Shown: positions 1-7,034 of the stretch, one piece after another
Position numbering within the stretch: position 1 is the stretch's first letter
Layout: each line of letters begins with the position of its first letter
NCBI GenBank assembly: GCA_028710655.1
Contig: JAQTTS010000031.1
Span: 1-13,683 of the forward strand
Direction of reading: 5' to 3'
DNA from: Dehalococcoidales bacterium
GTDB lineage: Bacteria > Chloroflexota > Dehalococcoidia > Dehalococcoidales > UBA5760
Length of the DNA stretch: 13,683 nucleotides
Notes under the pieces: model-generated
Seen by the model: only the letters and a program-made list of their open reading frames with translations
The model's database searches: none
Told to the model about the DNA's origin: nothing
Program-made: the position numbers and the translations under genes

Positions 1-1
1 G

Positions 2-865
2 GCACTCGAAGCGGGTTGTCTGGCTGGGGCGGCGGTTGATTTTTTCAGTGAGGAACCGGCCCGGGATAACATCCTTTTGAAGTGTGAAAAGGTAATCGCG
101 ACTCCTCACCTGGCGGCATCCGCCGTTGAGGCGGAGGAGAGCGCCAGCATCGATATCGCTGAACAGGTAGCGGCAATCCTTAGCGGCCGTCCGGCCCGCT
201 CCCCGGTGAATGCGCCGGTGATTTCCAGCGAGGCCATGTCGGTGCTCGGTCCCTATCTCCAGGTGGGGATTACTATCGGCAGGATTGCCGTCCAGCTAAT
301 AGAAGGCTCCTTTAAATCGCTGACCATCCGCTATCAGGGGGATATCGCTAGAGAGGACACCCAGCCGATAAAAGTGGCCGTGCTTGCCGGTCTCCTGGAG
401 GCAGTGACCGAGGAGCGTGTCAATATGGTTAACGCCGATATTATTGCCTGTAGCCGCGGGCTGCGGGTCAGTGAAGAAAAGGACACTACCTGTGAGAATT
501 ACGCTAATATGGTGACGGTGGAGGTGGAGACCAAATCGGGTAGCACCCTGGTTGCCGGCTCTTCAATACGGGGGAGGACTCACCTGACCCGGGTGAACGA
601 CTACTGGCTGGAGATAGAGCCTTCGGGTGAATATATGCTCTTTACCGAGCATGAAGACCGTCCCGGGATGATCGGGGCGATGGGCACGATTGTCGGTAAC
701 GCTGACGTTAATATCAGCCAGATGCAGGTTAGCCGGGGCATCCACCGTGGCGGCAGGGCGATGATGGTGCTTTGTCTGGATGACCCGGTCCCCGTTGAGT
801 GCTACCGGGAGATACTGTCGATACCGCATATGCACCGGGCGCTCATCGTGAAACTGACCAGATAG
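2..865 (+). CDS. serA: D-3-phosphoglycerate dehydrogenase, 3' part (5' end outside window)
   Basis: The open frame enters from the left edge and ends at TAG 863-865, giving 287 visible residues. SerA oxidises 3-phosphoglycerate with NAD+ in the first step of serine synthesis, in the cytoplasm. The visible part begins in the C-terminal half of the nucleotide-binding domain. GAAVDFFSEEP and ATPHLAAS are the usual family motifs, and the His of TPHL is the expected catalytic acid/base. An intervening domain follows (about residues 70-205), and an ACT domain closes the protein (from about residue 210, with EDRPGMIGAMGTIVG). This is the long SerA type; in that family the ACT domain commonly mediates serine feedback. 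The N-terminal catalytic part lies off the window. A 19-nt gap separates it from the next gene, so co-transcription is plausible. Identification is strong; allosteric control is family knowledge. Confidence 0.95.
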   Translation, partial: ALEAGCLAGAAVDFFSEEPARDNILLKCEKVIATPHLAASAVEAEESASIDIAEQVAAILSGRPARSPVNAPVISSEAMSVLGPYLQVGITIGRIAVQLIEGSFKSLTIRYQGDIAREDTQPIKVAVLAGLLEAVTEERVNMVNADIIACSRGLRVSEEKDTTCENYANMVTVEVETKSGSTLVAGSSIRGRTHLTRVNDYWLEIEPSGEYMLFTEHEDRPGMIGAMGTIVGNADVNISQMQVSRGIHRGGRAMMVLCLDDPVPVECYREILSIPHMHRALIVKLTR

Positions 866-884
866 CCTTAGATGAGGGAGGGAT

Positions 885-1871
885 ATGCCGGATCCTAAAC
901 GCATTCCCCGGGCCAGGAACTTCGATGAAATCAAGCACTTTGCCCTGGACAGGAACACTCCGCCTGCCCTTAAGGTGGAGCTTGGCGAGTCTTTCGTTGC
1001 CGAGACCGAGGACTGCTTCCGGGGTGCCCTGAGGGATAGACCGGGCCGGTTGTATCCCCGGGATATGATGCCCTATTCGGTCAGGGTGCCGGCCTGCCTG
1101 AACCCGCTCTGTGGCCCGGTGTACGTTAGCGGTGTCGAAGCAGGAGATGTCCTGGTGGTAACCATAGAGAAGATCGACAACCTGCTTAACGGAGTGACCT
1201 GCACCATCCCGGGGGCGCACCACTTTGCCGGGCTCTCCGGTTGGGAAGAGTGCGATGAGATGTATACTGGTGTAATAGAGCATAACGGCGGCAGGGGGAC
1301 CTGGCGCTATGGAGAGCACTGCTACACCTGGGAGCTCAAGCCTTTCCTGGGCACCTTTGCCACTGCTCCGGAGTGGGAGGTTCTATCCAGCCTGGCCACC
1401 AGTTTCGGCTCCGCCCTGGCCGGTGGGGGGAACTTGGACTGCCGGGATATCAGGGAGGGGACCAGGGTGTACCTGCAGTCATTCAATAAGGGTGGGCTGC
1501 TGTACTTCGGCGATATGCACGCTTCTCAGGGGGATGGTGAGGTTACCGGTATTGCTAACGAGGTGGCCGGTGAGGTGACCCTGCGGTGCGATGTTATTAG
1601 GAATAAGAAGCTGAATAACGTCCGTCTGGAGACTACGGAGTCTCTGATATCCGTCTACTGCTACCGGCCGGTTGAAGAGGCGATCAAGCAGGCGCTGAAA
1701 GATCTGGTGCTGTGGCTGGAAGAGGACTACGGCATGAGTAAGCGTGAGGCCTATATGCTTTGCAGTATCTGTCCCGATTTCAAGATCAATATCTACCAGG
1801 TCTGCAGCGGGCTGGGCCGGTTGATGACTACGGTCGGGGCTGAGTACCCCAGGAAGATGCTGCCCGGGTAA
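885..1871 (+). CDS. Acetamidase/formamidase-family amidohydrolase
   Basis: This 328-residue protein has the architecture of the FmdA/AmdA family, which hydrolyses short amides such as formamide or acetamide to ammonia and the acid. Visible family motifs are GPVYVSGVEAGDVL (about 77-90), PFLGTFATAPE (153-163), GGNLDCRDI (181-189) and GDMHASQGDGEV (209-220). The last two carry the conserved Asp/His region. There is no signal peptide or membrane segment, so it should be cytoplasmic. The ATG at 885 is preceded by a strong purine-rich ribosome site (GAGGGAGGG), and the gene follows serA by 19 nt, so the two may share a transcript. Three cysteines near the C-terminus (293, 296, 307) sit where I would expect ordinary hydrophobic residues. 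The substrate cannot be read from sequence, and this family contains many members of unknown specificity. Confidence 0.85.
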   Translation: MPDPKRIPRARNFDEIKHFALDRNTPPALKVELGESFVAETEDCFRGALRDRPGRLYPRDMMPYSVRVPACLNPLCGPVYVSGVEAGDVLVVTIEKIDNLLNGVTCTIPGAHHFAGLSGWEECDEMYTGVIEHNGGRGTWRYGEHCYTWELKPFLGTFATAPEWEVLSSLATSFGSALAGGGNLDCRDIREGTRVYLQSFNKGGLLYFGDMHASQGDGEVTGIANEVAGEVTLRCDVIRNKKLNNVRLETTESLISVYCYRPVEEAIKQALKDLVLWLEEDYGMSKREAYMLCSICPDFKINIYQVCSGLGRLMTTVGAEYPRKMLPG

Positions 1872-1894
1872 GCAGGATGTCGATCTAGTGCGGT

Positions 1895-1940
1895 GGGCAT
1901 CCTTTCCGGGTCTCCTCCCCCCCCCGGTGCCCTTGTTGTC
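1895..1940 (+). terminator. Possible terminator after the amidohydrolase gene
   Basis: GGGCATC (1895-1901) can pair with GGTGCCC (1926-1932) with one G-U pair. A short CCGGG arm and a run of nine C (1917-1925) lie inside the loop. A T-rich but interrupted stretch (TTGTTGT) follows. It sits 23 nt after the amidohydrolase stop and before the promoter of the next unit. The long loop and broken T-run keep confidence low. Confidence 0.35.
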
Positions 1941-1995
1941 GGGGCTTCTTCTGGCATCCCCATTTAAGAAGGTAGCCTTCCAGCAAAATAGGCTA

Positions 1996-2024
1996 TTGTC
2001 TTTCTCTCTCTGCTGCATTATTAT
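1996..2024 (+). promoter_or_regulatory. Candidate sigma-70-type promoter for the regulator-cobO unit
   Basis: TTGTCT (1996-2001) and TATTAT (2019-2024) match the -35 and -10 consensus at 4/6 and 5/6, with exactly 17 bases between them. Transcription would start near 2031, giving a leader of about 30 nt before the ATG at 2061. The surrounding 1872-2060 gap holds no other gene. Confidence 0.45.
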
Positions 2025-2060
2025 TTACCCAGACAAACCTGCCGAAGCGGAGCTATTGCT

Positions 2061-2843
2061 ATGGTAGAGGTATTGCAGAACAAGAACCTGGCGACCCGGT
2101 TCCAGATACTGGTGGAGATAGCGGCGATGCAGCCCAATATCCAGCAGAGACATATCGCTAAGAAGCTTAACATTACTCCCCAGGCGATATCGGATTATGT
2201 TAAAAGGATGTTGGCTGACGGACTGCTTACCTCCGACGGGCGTTCCCGCTATCGGGTCAGTAATGAGGGTGTCAACTGGATAATAAAGGTGCTCCGTGAG
2301 CTCAGGGCCTATAATTCATTTGCCCGCAGTGCGATTACCGGCAGCTCGGTGTGTGCGGCGCTGGCGGACTGTGATTTGAGCGGGGGGCAGACGGTTGGTC
2401 TGGAGATGAAGGACGGCCTGCTCTTCGCAACCAGAAGTGTCGGACGGGGAGCCTGGGGCAGGGTGGTTGACGATGTTAAGCAGGGGGAGGATGCCGGAAT
2501 TACCGACATCGAGGGGATAGTACCGGTGGCGACGGGCCGGGTCACCATCCTCAGTATGCCCGGTATTCAGAAGGGCGGCTCCAGGAAGGTTGATCTCAAG
2601 CTGCTGGATAGCCATCTTAAGGATAGAACCTTCATCGGGGCGCTCGGCATTGAAGCTCAGGTTGTCCTGAGGAAGGCTGGCGTCAGGTTCTCTCTCTACG
2701 GCGCCGCCGAGGCAGCCGTCGATGCTGCCCAGAGCGGGCTCAGACCGTTGCTCCTCTGTGTTGAGGATGAGATATCCCGTTTGGTAAAGAGGTTGGAAGA
2801 AGAAAATATAGGCTACGAGCTGATCAATATCGAAAAAGGCTGA
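2061..2843 (+). CDS. Winged-helix transcriptional regulator with uncharacterised C-terminal domain
   Basis: The 260-residue protein begins with a MarR/ArsR-like winged helix-turn-helix (about residues 12-82). The helix IQQRHIAKKLNITPQAISDYVKRM is a clear DNA-recognition unit, followed by a wing around SDGRSRYRVSNEG. Residues about 90-260 form an alpha/beta domain that I cannot assign to a named ligand. It contains GRVTILSMPGIQKGGSR (about 159-175), a helix starting DAAQSGLRP, and a charged C-terminus. I recall similar one-domain-plus-wHTH predicted regulators mainly from archaea, but cannot name the family with certainty. The ATG at 2061 has a GGAG site at 2049-2052. The stop lies 2 nt before a corrinoid adenosyltransferase gene, so the two are almost certainly co-transcribed. 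A role in sensing corrinoid or a related cofactor is inference from that coupling. No metal-binding motif is obvious. Confidence 0.8.
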   Translation: MVEVLQNKNLATRFQILVEIAAMQPNIQQRHIAKKLNITPQAISDYVKRMLADGLLTSDGRSRYRVSNEGVNWIIKVLRELRAYNSFARSAITGSSVCAALADCDLSGGQTVGLEMKDGLLFATRSVGRGAWGRVVDDVKQGEDAGITDIEGIVPVATGRVTILSMPGIQKGGSRKVDLKLLDSHLKDRTFIGALGIEAQVVLRKAGVRFSLYGAAEAAVDAAQSGLRPLLLCVEDEISRLVKRLEEENIGYELINIEKG

Positions 2844-2845
2844 TA

Positions 2846-3379
2846 ATGGGTCCTCTCGGCAAAGGTTATGTCCAGGTCTATACCGGGAACGGTAAAGGGA
2901 AGACTACCGCTGCTCTGGGGCTTGCCCTGAGGGCGGCCGGCTGGGGTTTGAAGACATATATCGGGCAGTTTATGAAGGGACAGCACTACGGCGAGCTGGA
3001 TGGGGTGGAAAAACTGCGGCCCTATGTCACCATCGAGCAGTACGGTAAGGGCTCCTTCATTCACGTCCAGGACCCGCCCCGGCAAGAAGACGTCCGGATG
3101 GCTCAGGAGGGCTTGGCCCGGGCCAGGCGGGCGATGTGCTCCGGTCAATACGACATTGTCGTCTTCGACGAGATTATTACCAGCCACTATTTTCATCTGG
3201 TATCTCTTGATGAGATGCTGGAGGTGATCCGTTCCAGACCGGAGGGGGTAGAGGTGGTCTTCACCGGCCGCTATGCGCCCCCTGAGCTTATCGCCGCTGC
3301 CGATCTGGTCACCGAGATGAAGGAGGTCAAGCACTACAGCGAGGCAGGGGTTGCCGCCCGGGACGGTATCGAGCGTTGA
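2846..3379 (+). CDS. cobO: Corrinoid adenosyltransferase, CobO/BtuR family (copy 1)
   Basis: This 177-residue protein has the full CobA/CobO/BtuR fold. It has a P-loop GNGKGKTT (residues 14-21), which in this family binds ATP in reverse orientation, then VVFDEI with the acidic pair (108-109), VVFTGR (137-142), ADLVTEM (152-158) and VKHY (161-164). The family transfers the 5'-deoxyadenosyl group of ATP to Co(I) corrinoid in the cytoplasm, making the coenzyme form. The ATG is 2 nt after the stop of the upstream regulator, indicating translational coupling. The stretch after the DE pair (IITSHYFHLV) is longer and more aromatic than in the second copy at 8141-8671, and the two copies diverge strongly in the middle third, so their substrates or expression conditions may differ. 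The gene is complete and of usual family length. Confidence 0.9.
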   Translation: MGPLGKGYVQVYTGNGKGKTTAALGLALRAAGWGLKTYIGQFMKGQHYGELDGVEKLRPYVTIEQYGKGSFIHVQDPPRQEDVRMAQEGLARARRAMCSGQYDIVVFDEIITSHYFHLVSLDEMLEVIRSRPEGVEVVFTGRYAPPELIAAADLVTEMKEVKHYSEAGVAARDGIER

Positions 3380-3456
3380 TTTCGGGTTTGAATACGTTCG
3401 GCAGTCATGACGCTACGCCTGTGGTATTTCATAGCATGACCTGATGAAGAACTCTA

Positions 3457-3468
3457 ACCCGTTCGGGT
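3457..3468. terminator. Small hairpin between convergent cobO and typA
   Basis: ACCC, GTTC, GGGT forms a four-base-pair hairpin, and the near-palindrome extends to ACCCG-TT-CGGGT at DNA level. It lies between the convergent ends of cobO (3379) and typA (3478). On the minus strand a moderately T-rich tail follows. The stem is short, so a terminator role is only possible. Confidence 0.25.
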
Positions 3469-3477
3469 CTTCCCGCC

Positions 3478-5292
3478 CTAGCCGGTGTTTGATAATTCAC
3501 CGCGGCGCTGGACTGGCCGCGGCCTCTTCCTCATTCTGATATTCTTCGGTGTGATTTCCACAAGCTCATCCCCGGTGATGAAATCAATGGCCTGCTCCAG
3601 GCTCATTTTGACGGCCGGAACCAGCTTGATGGCGATATCGGAGGTCGATGAGCGAACGTTGGTCTTCTTCTTTTCCTTGCAGACATTGATTGGAATATCC
3701 TTGGGGCGTGAACTGAGCCCGATTATCATCCCCCGGTATACCGGGGTGCCTGGCTCGATGAAGGTAATGCCCCTGCCCTGGGCATTATTGATTCCGTAAG
3801 TAACTGCGGTGCCTTCTTCGGCAGCTACCAGGGCGCCGTTGCGGCTTGAGACTATGTCCCCATGCCAGGGTTCGTAGCCGAGAAAGACCGTGTTCATGAC
3901 GCCCTCCCCCCGGGTAGCGGTCAGAAAGCCACTGCGGAAACCTATGATTCCCTTGGTCGGTATCCGGAACTCCAGACGTACATTCCCTAAGCCGTCGTTA
4001 TGCATATTCGTCATTTGAGCCTGTCGCTCGCTGAGCATCTCGGTCAGGATACCGATATATCCCTCTCTGGTGTCAATAGTCAGGGCTTCTACGGGTTCCG
4101 TGAGCCGGTCGTCCACCAGCTTGGTGATTGCCTCCGGTTTAGAAACTTCGAACTCATAGCCTTCGCGACGTATGGTCTCGATTAGGATGGCCAGGTGCAA
4201 CTCACCTCTGCCTTTGACCAGAAAGCTGTCGGGGTTGGCGGTATCCTGGACTCTTAGGCTCAGGTTGGTGCTCAGTTCCCGGTAAAGACGTTCCCGGAGC
4301 TGGCGCGTTGTCACGAAGCGGCCTTCACGGCCGGCGAACGGTGAGGTATTGATGCTGAAGGTCATCTCTACCGTGGGCTCGCCGATTTCGATACGGGGCA
4401 GGGCCTCCGGATGCTCTTGGCTGGCAATGGTATCTCCGATAACGACATCCCTGACTCCGGTCATCGCGACTATATCGCCCGCACAGGCTTCGTTTACCTC
4501 CAGGCGTTTCAGACCCAAATAGGTGAATACCTGGTTAACCTCGCTGTAGCTCAGGTTTCCGTCGGCATCAATGCCGACCACCGGGTCATGAGGACAGACC
4601 TTTCCACGCCAGACCCGGCCGATGGCTATTTTCCCTTTGTGACTGTCATAGTCCAGGTTAGAGACGAGCATTTGAAAGGGGCCGCTTTCAATGCGGGGCG
4701 GCGGCACGTTCTCTAAAATGCAATCGAAGAGAGGACTGATGTTCCTGCCCGTCAGGCCGGGGTCGGTTACGGCGGTTCCTTCCTTGGCGCTGGCGTACAG
4801 GACCGGGAAATCAAGCTGCTCCGGGCTGGTGGCCAGTTCCAGAAAGAGATCTTGGGTGAATCTAAGGACCTCTTTTATCCGGGAGGTCTTCCGGTCTATC
4901 TTATTGATGATCACGATTGGCTTAAGGCCGTACTTTAGGGCGTGACGGAGGACAAATCTGGTCTGAGGCATCGGGCCGTCCACCGAATCCACGAGAAGCA
5001 GACAACCATCGGCCATGCTGATAACCCGCTCTACCTCCCCGCTGAAATCGGCGTGACCCGGCGTATCTATGATGTTAATCTTGATGCCCCGGTAGACCAC
5101 GGCCGTATTTTTGGACATGATAGTAATGCCTTTTTCCCGTTCCAGGGTATTGCTGTCCATTATCAGCTCACCTATTGTCTGGTTATCCCGGAATATCTTG
5201 CTCTGTTTGAGCATGGCGTCCACCAGGGTGGTCTTCCCGTGGTCAACGTGGGCTATGATAGCGATGTTTCTTATGTCGTGACGGTATTCCAT
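3478..5292 (-). CDS. typA: Ribosome-associated GTPase TypA/BipA
   Basis: The 604-residue protein is a full-length translational GTPase of the TypA/BipA family. All GTP-binding motifs are present: AHVDHGKT (residues 14-21), GIT of switch I (55-57), DTPGH (76-80), NKID (130-133) and SAKEG (168-172). The EF-G-like second domain and C-terminal domains follow, with the expected GRGELHLAILIE and IPTKGIIGFRSGFLTATRGEG segments. The family binds the 70S ribosome and assists ribosome assembly or stress adaptation in many bacteria. The ATG at 5292 gives the standard start just before DIRNIAIIAHVDHGK. A GAGGAG site lies about 15 nt upstream, a rather long spacing. The gene stands alone on the minus strand, convergent with cobO copy 1, and has no evident functional link to the corrinoid genes. 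Confidence 0.97.
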   Translation of the reverse strand: MEYRHDIRNIAIIAHVDHGKTTLVDAMLKQSKIFRDNQTIGELIMDSNTLEREKGITIMSKNTAVVYRGIKINIIDTPGHADFSGEVERVISMADGCLLLVDSVDGPMPQTRFVLRHALKYGLKPIVIINKIDRKTSRIKEVLRFTQDLFLELATSPEQLDFPVLYASAKEGTAVTDPGLTGRNISPLFDCILENVPPPRIESGPFQMLVSNLDYDSHKGKIAIGRVWRGKVCPHDPVVGIDADGNLSYSEVNQVFTYLGLKRLEVNEACAGDIVAMTGVRDVVIGDTIASQEHPEALPRIEIGEPTVEMTFSINTSPFAGREGRFVTTRQLRERLYRELSTNLSLRVQDTANPDSFLVKGRGELHLAILIETIRREGYEFEVSKPEAITKLVDDRLTEPVEALTIDTREGYIGILTEMLSERQAQMTNMHNDGLGNVRLEFRIPTKGIIGFRSGFLTATRGEGVMNTVFLGYEPWHGDIVSSRNGALVAAEEGTAVTYGINNAQGRGITFIEPGTPVYRGMIIGLSSRPKDIPINVCKEKKKTNVRSSTSDIAIKLVPAVKMSLEQAIDFITGDELVEITPKNIRMRKRPRPVQRRGELSNTG

Positions 5293-5498
5293 ATAGTTGC
5301 TTGTTTTCTCCTCTATCCTTTTATGTACGTTAACAGAATATTATCGGCAGCCTAGCGCGCGCAATTAAGGAACTGGAAACACGGCATACATCAGGCGGAT
5401 TATGTGAGGTGTGCTTCAACAGTGTTGGAGAACAGAGTTTAAGTCTCTTATCTTGGTGGCTGACGATAGCTGCGATGTTGAAGACGGAACCGTATCTT

Positions 5499-5543
5499 TA
5501 CCGGATAAGCCGGTATCGGTGAAGCAGCCCGCTTCTAAAGCGG
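5499..5543. repeat. Two tandem stem-loops in the typA-cobU gap
   Basis: TACCGG (5499-5504) pairs with CCGGTA (5510-5515) around the loop ATAAG. CCGCTT (5529-5534) pairs with AAGCGG (5538-5543) around the loop CTA. Both stems are perfect over six base pairs and are separated by 13 bases. An outer ACCG/CGGT pair can extend the first. Neither is followed by a T-run on either strand, so a simple intrinsic terminator is unlikely. Function is unknown. Confidence 0.45.
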
Positions 5544-5620
5544 TGGCGTTGAAAGTAGTTCCAGATGCAGTACATTGAGTCTTCCGTCCTTCAAGCTGGC
5601 AGGATGATATTACCTGAGTA

Positions 5621-5632
5621 TTATAATTATAA
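5621..5632. repeat. Perfect 12-base AT palindrome (TTATAATTATAA)
   Basis: The sequence reads the same on both strands and contains TATAAT in each direction. It lies 41 bases past the cobU stop in an otherwise GC-rich region. It could be a -10 element, a protein-binding site or merely an AT-rich patch. No convincing -35 partner was found. Confidence 0.4.
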
Positions 5633-5672
5633 CTTGATGGCCGACGGTTTGTATATAGCCGGCGCAGGTGAA

Positions 5673-6230
5673 TTAGCTTCGGCCCGGAGTCTTTATCGCT
5701 ACCGGCAGCCCGCAGATCATCAGGTAGACCTCATCGGCGCGGCGGGCAAGGAGCTGGTTCGCCCGGCCCAGGATATCGCGGTAGAAGCGGCCTAGCTTGT
5801 TTGGCGGCACTAACCCCAGCCCGACTTCGTTACTCACGATAATAAACCTGGCATCGGTTCGGTCGATACACTCGATCAGCTCCCTGATCTCAGCGGTAAC
5901 CTTATCCTCGATAAGACCCTCGCTGTACCGGTCGCCGTAGCTCCCGGTAATGTTGTTCACCAGCAGGGTGATGCAGTCGATAATCACCACTCCCTCACCG
6001 CTGATTTCCCGGCTAATCCGGCCGGATAAATTGTCGGTGGCCTCCAGAGTCCGCCAGGAAACCGGCCGGGACTTACGGTGCTTTTCGATGCGGCGGCTCA
6101 TTTCTTCATCGCCGGCCTCGGCGGTAGCCACAAAGAGCACCGCTTCCCCCGTCTTTTCGGCAAGCTCCTGGGCGAAACGGCTCTTGCCACTGCGGGCGCC
6201 GCCGACTATCAGGGTACACCCTTTGTTCAT
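5673..6230 (-). CDS. cobU: Adenosylcobinamide kinase / adenosylcobinamide-phosphate guanylyltransferase
   Basis: The 185-residue protein matches the bifunctional CobU/CobP family in length and motifs. It has a Walker A loop GGARSGKS (10-17), EKHRKSRP with the His at 51 that in this family is guanylylated, VVIIDCITLLVNN (81-93) as the Walker B-like strand, IVSNEVGLGLVP (131-142), and a C-terminal GRANQLLARRADEVYL segment. CobU phosphorylates adenosylcobinamide and then transfers GMP to give adenosyl-GDP-cobinamide, the substrate of CobS. The ATG at 6230 has a good GGAGG site, and it follows cobS by 24 nt as the last gene of the leftward operon. All key residues are intact. Confidence 0.95.
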   Translation of the reverse strand: MNKGCTLIVGGARSGKSRFAQELAEKTGEAVLFVATAEAGDEEMSRRIEKHRKSRPVSWRTLEATDNLSGRISREISGEGVVIIDCITLLVNNITGSYGDRYSEGLIEDKVTAEIRELIECIDRTDARFIIVSNEVGLGLVPPNKLGRFYRDILGRANQLLARRADEVYLMICGLPVAIKTPGRS

Positions 6231-6254
6231 TCTGTACCTCCGCTATCTTGTCCT

Positions 6255-7034
6255 TCAGCTTAGCCCCGGCCAGTGGTTGTAGACCAGCAGGCAGACCAGA
6301 ATGAGCGTCGAGACCTCAGCAACCTCATTTATCGCCCCGTAGGTATCGCCAGTGAGGCCGCCGAACTTGCCCTTGAGATAGGCTGCCATCGCCAGGGTAA
6401 TCAGCCAGACCCCTAGCATTAACAGCGGGCCGGCCAGATAAAAAAGCGGGATGCCTCCCCAGCCGGCCAGCCCGGTTGCCGCCGCTACGGTTACCGCCGT
6501 GGCTAGGGCAAACCGGCTCCGGCCCAGACCCTGCTTGATGACCTTGCCTAGTCCGGAGGGCCGGGCGTAGGGATAGGCGAAGATGGCATAGACCATTGTC
6601 CAGCGGCTTAGCACCGGCATAATCAGGAGAGTGGCCATCATCAGGTTATCCGGTACGCTGTTCAGCGCCCCGTATTTTACCAGCAGCAGGCAGAAGACTC
6701 CGATGATGCCGAAGGCGCCGGAGCGGCTGTCGTGCATCACCTGCCACCTCGTGGCGGTATCCTTGTGGCCGCCGAGACCGTCACAGGTATCAACAAAGCC
6801 GTCCAGGTGAAGCCCGCCGCTTAAGGCCACTCCGGCCACGATGAGTATTCCGCTGGCCACGCTCAAGGGCAGGATATGAATGAGGAGCCAGTAGGCTCCG
6901 GCCAGCATAAGCCCGATGATAATACCGACGACGGGGAAAAAGACTGCCGAGCGTGCCAAGTCTTCGGGACCGCCCCCGTCGTGTCGGGGGATCCGGAGTG
7001 TGGTGAGAAACCTTATCGCAGCCAGAAAACTCAA
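6255..7034 (-). CDS. cobS: Adenosylcobinamide-GDP ribazoletransferase (cobalamin synthase)
   Basis: The 259-residue integral membrane protein carries the CobS signature segments GGLHLDGFVDTCDGL (73-87), VMHDSRSGAFG (99-109) and GGLTGDTYGAINE (225-237). Several hydrophobic helices lie between and after them. The Asp-rich motifs bind the divalent metal and the diphosphate substrate. CobS joins adenosyl-GDP-cobinamide to alpha-ribazole or its phosphate at the membrane, completing the coenzyme. The start is TTG at 7034-7032, which overlaps the cobT stop as TTGA, a 4-nt overlap typical of translational coupling; a GAGGTGGAG ribosome site precedes it. No better in-frame ATG lies nearby, and the N-terminus FLAAIRFLTTLRIP is as expected for the family. 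Confidence 0.95.
   Translation of the reverse strand: MSFLAAIRFLTTLRIPRHDGGGPEDLARSAVFFPVVGIIIGLMLAGAYWLLIHILPLSVASGILIVAGVALSGGLHLDGFVDTCDGLGGHKDTATRWQVMHDSRSGAFGIIGVFCLLLVKYGALNSVPDNLMMATLLIMPVLSRWTMVYAIFAYPYARPSGLGKVIKQGLGRSRFALATAVTVAAATGLAGWGGIPLFYLAGPLLMLGVWLITLAMAAYLKGKFGGLTGDTYGAINEVAEVSTLILVCLLVYNHWPGLS

Larger units (their letters stand above)
5293..5672. other. Intergenic stretch between typA and cobU with hairpins and a palindrome
   Basis: These 380 bases hold no gene that I can support. They must contain the typA promoter on the minus strand; a weak TAATAT/GATAAT element lies about 45-50 bases upstream of the typA ATG without a convincing -35. The middle carries two close hairpins, and further right is an AT-rich palindrome, both listed separately. 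A short + strand frame (GTG 5411 to TGA 5578, 55 codons) has no good ribosome site and no recognisable motif, so I did not call it. No T-rich terminator after cobU is evident. Confidence 0.6.

Noticed and set aside
1917..1925. Run of nine C as a phase-variation tract
   Set aside because: It lies between genes, outside a promoter spacer, and within the loop of a possible terminator, so slippage would not switch a gene in any visible way.
843..2018. Antisense open frames opposite the amidohydrolase gene
   Set aside because: They contain no motif and are shadows of a well-supported gene on the plus strand.
5411..5578. Short + strand frame of 55 codons in the typA-cobU gap
   Set aside because: It has a GTG start with a poorly spaced ribosome site and no motif. 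It overlaps both hairpins, which explain the sequence at least as well.
5565..5795. A 76-codon + strand frame running into the 3' end of cobU
   Set aside because: Most of it is antisense to conserved cobU codons, and it has no ribosome site or family resemblance.
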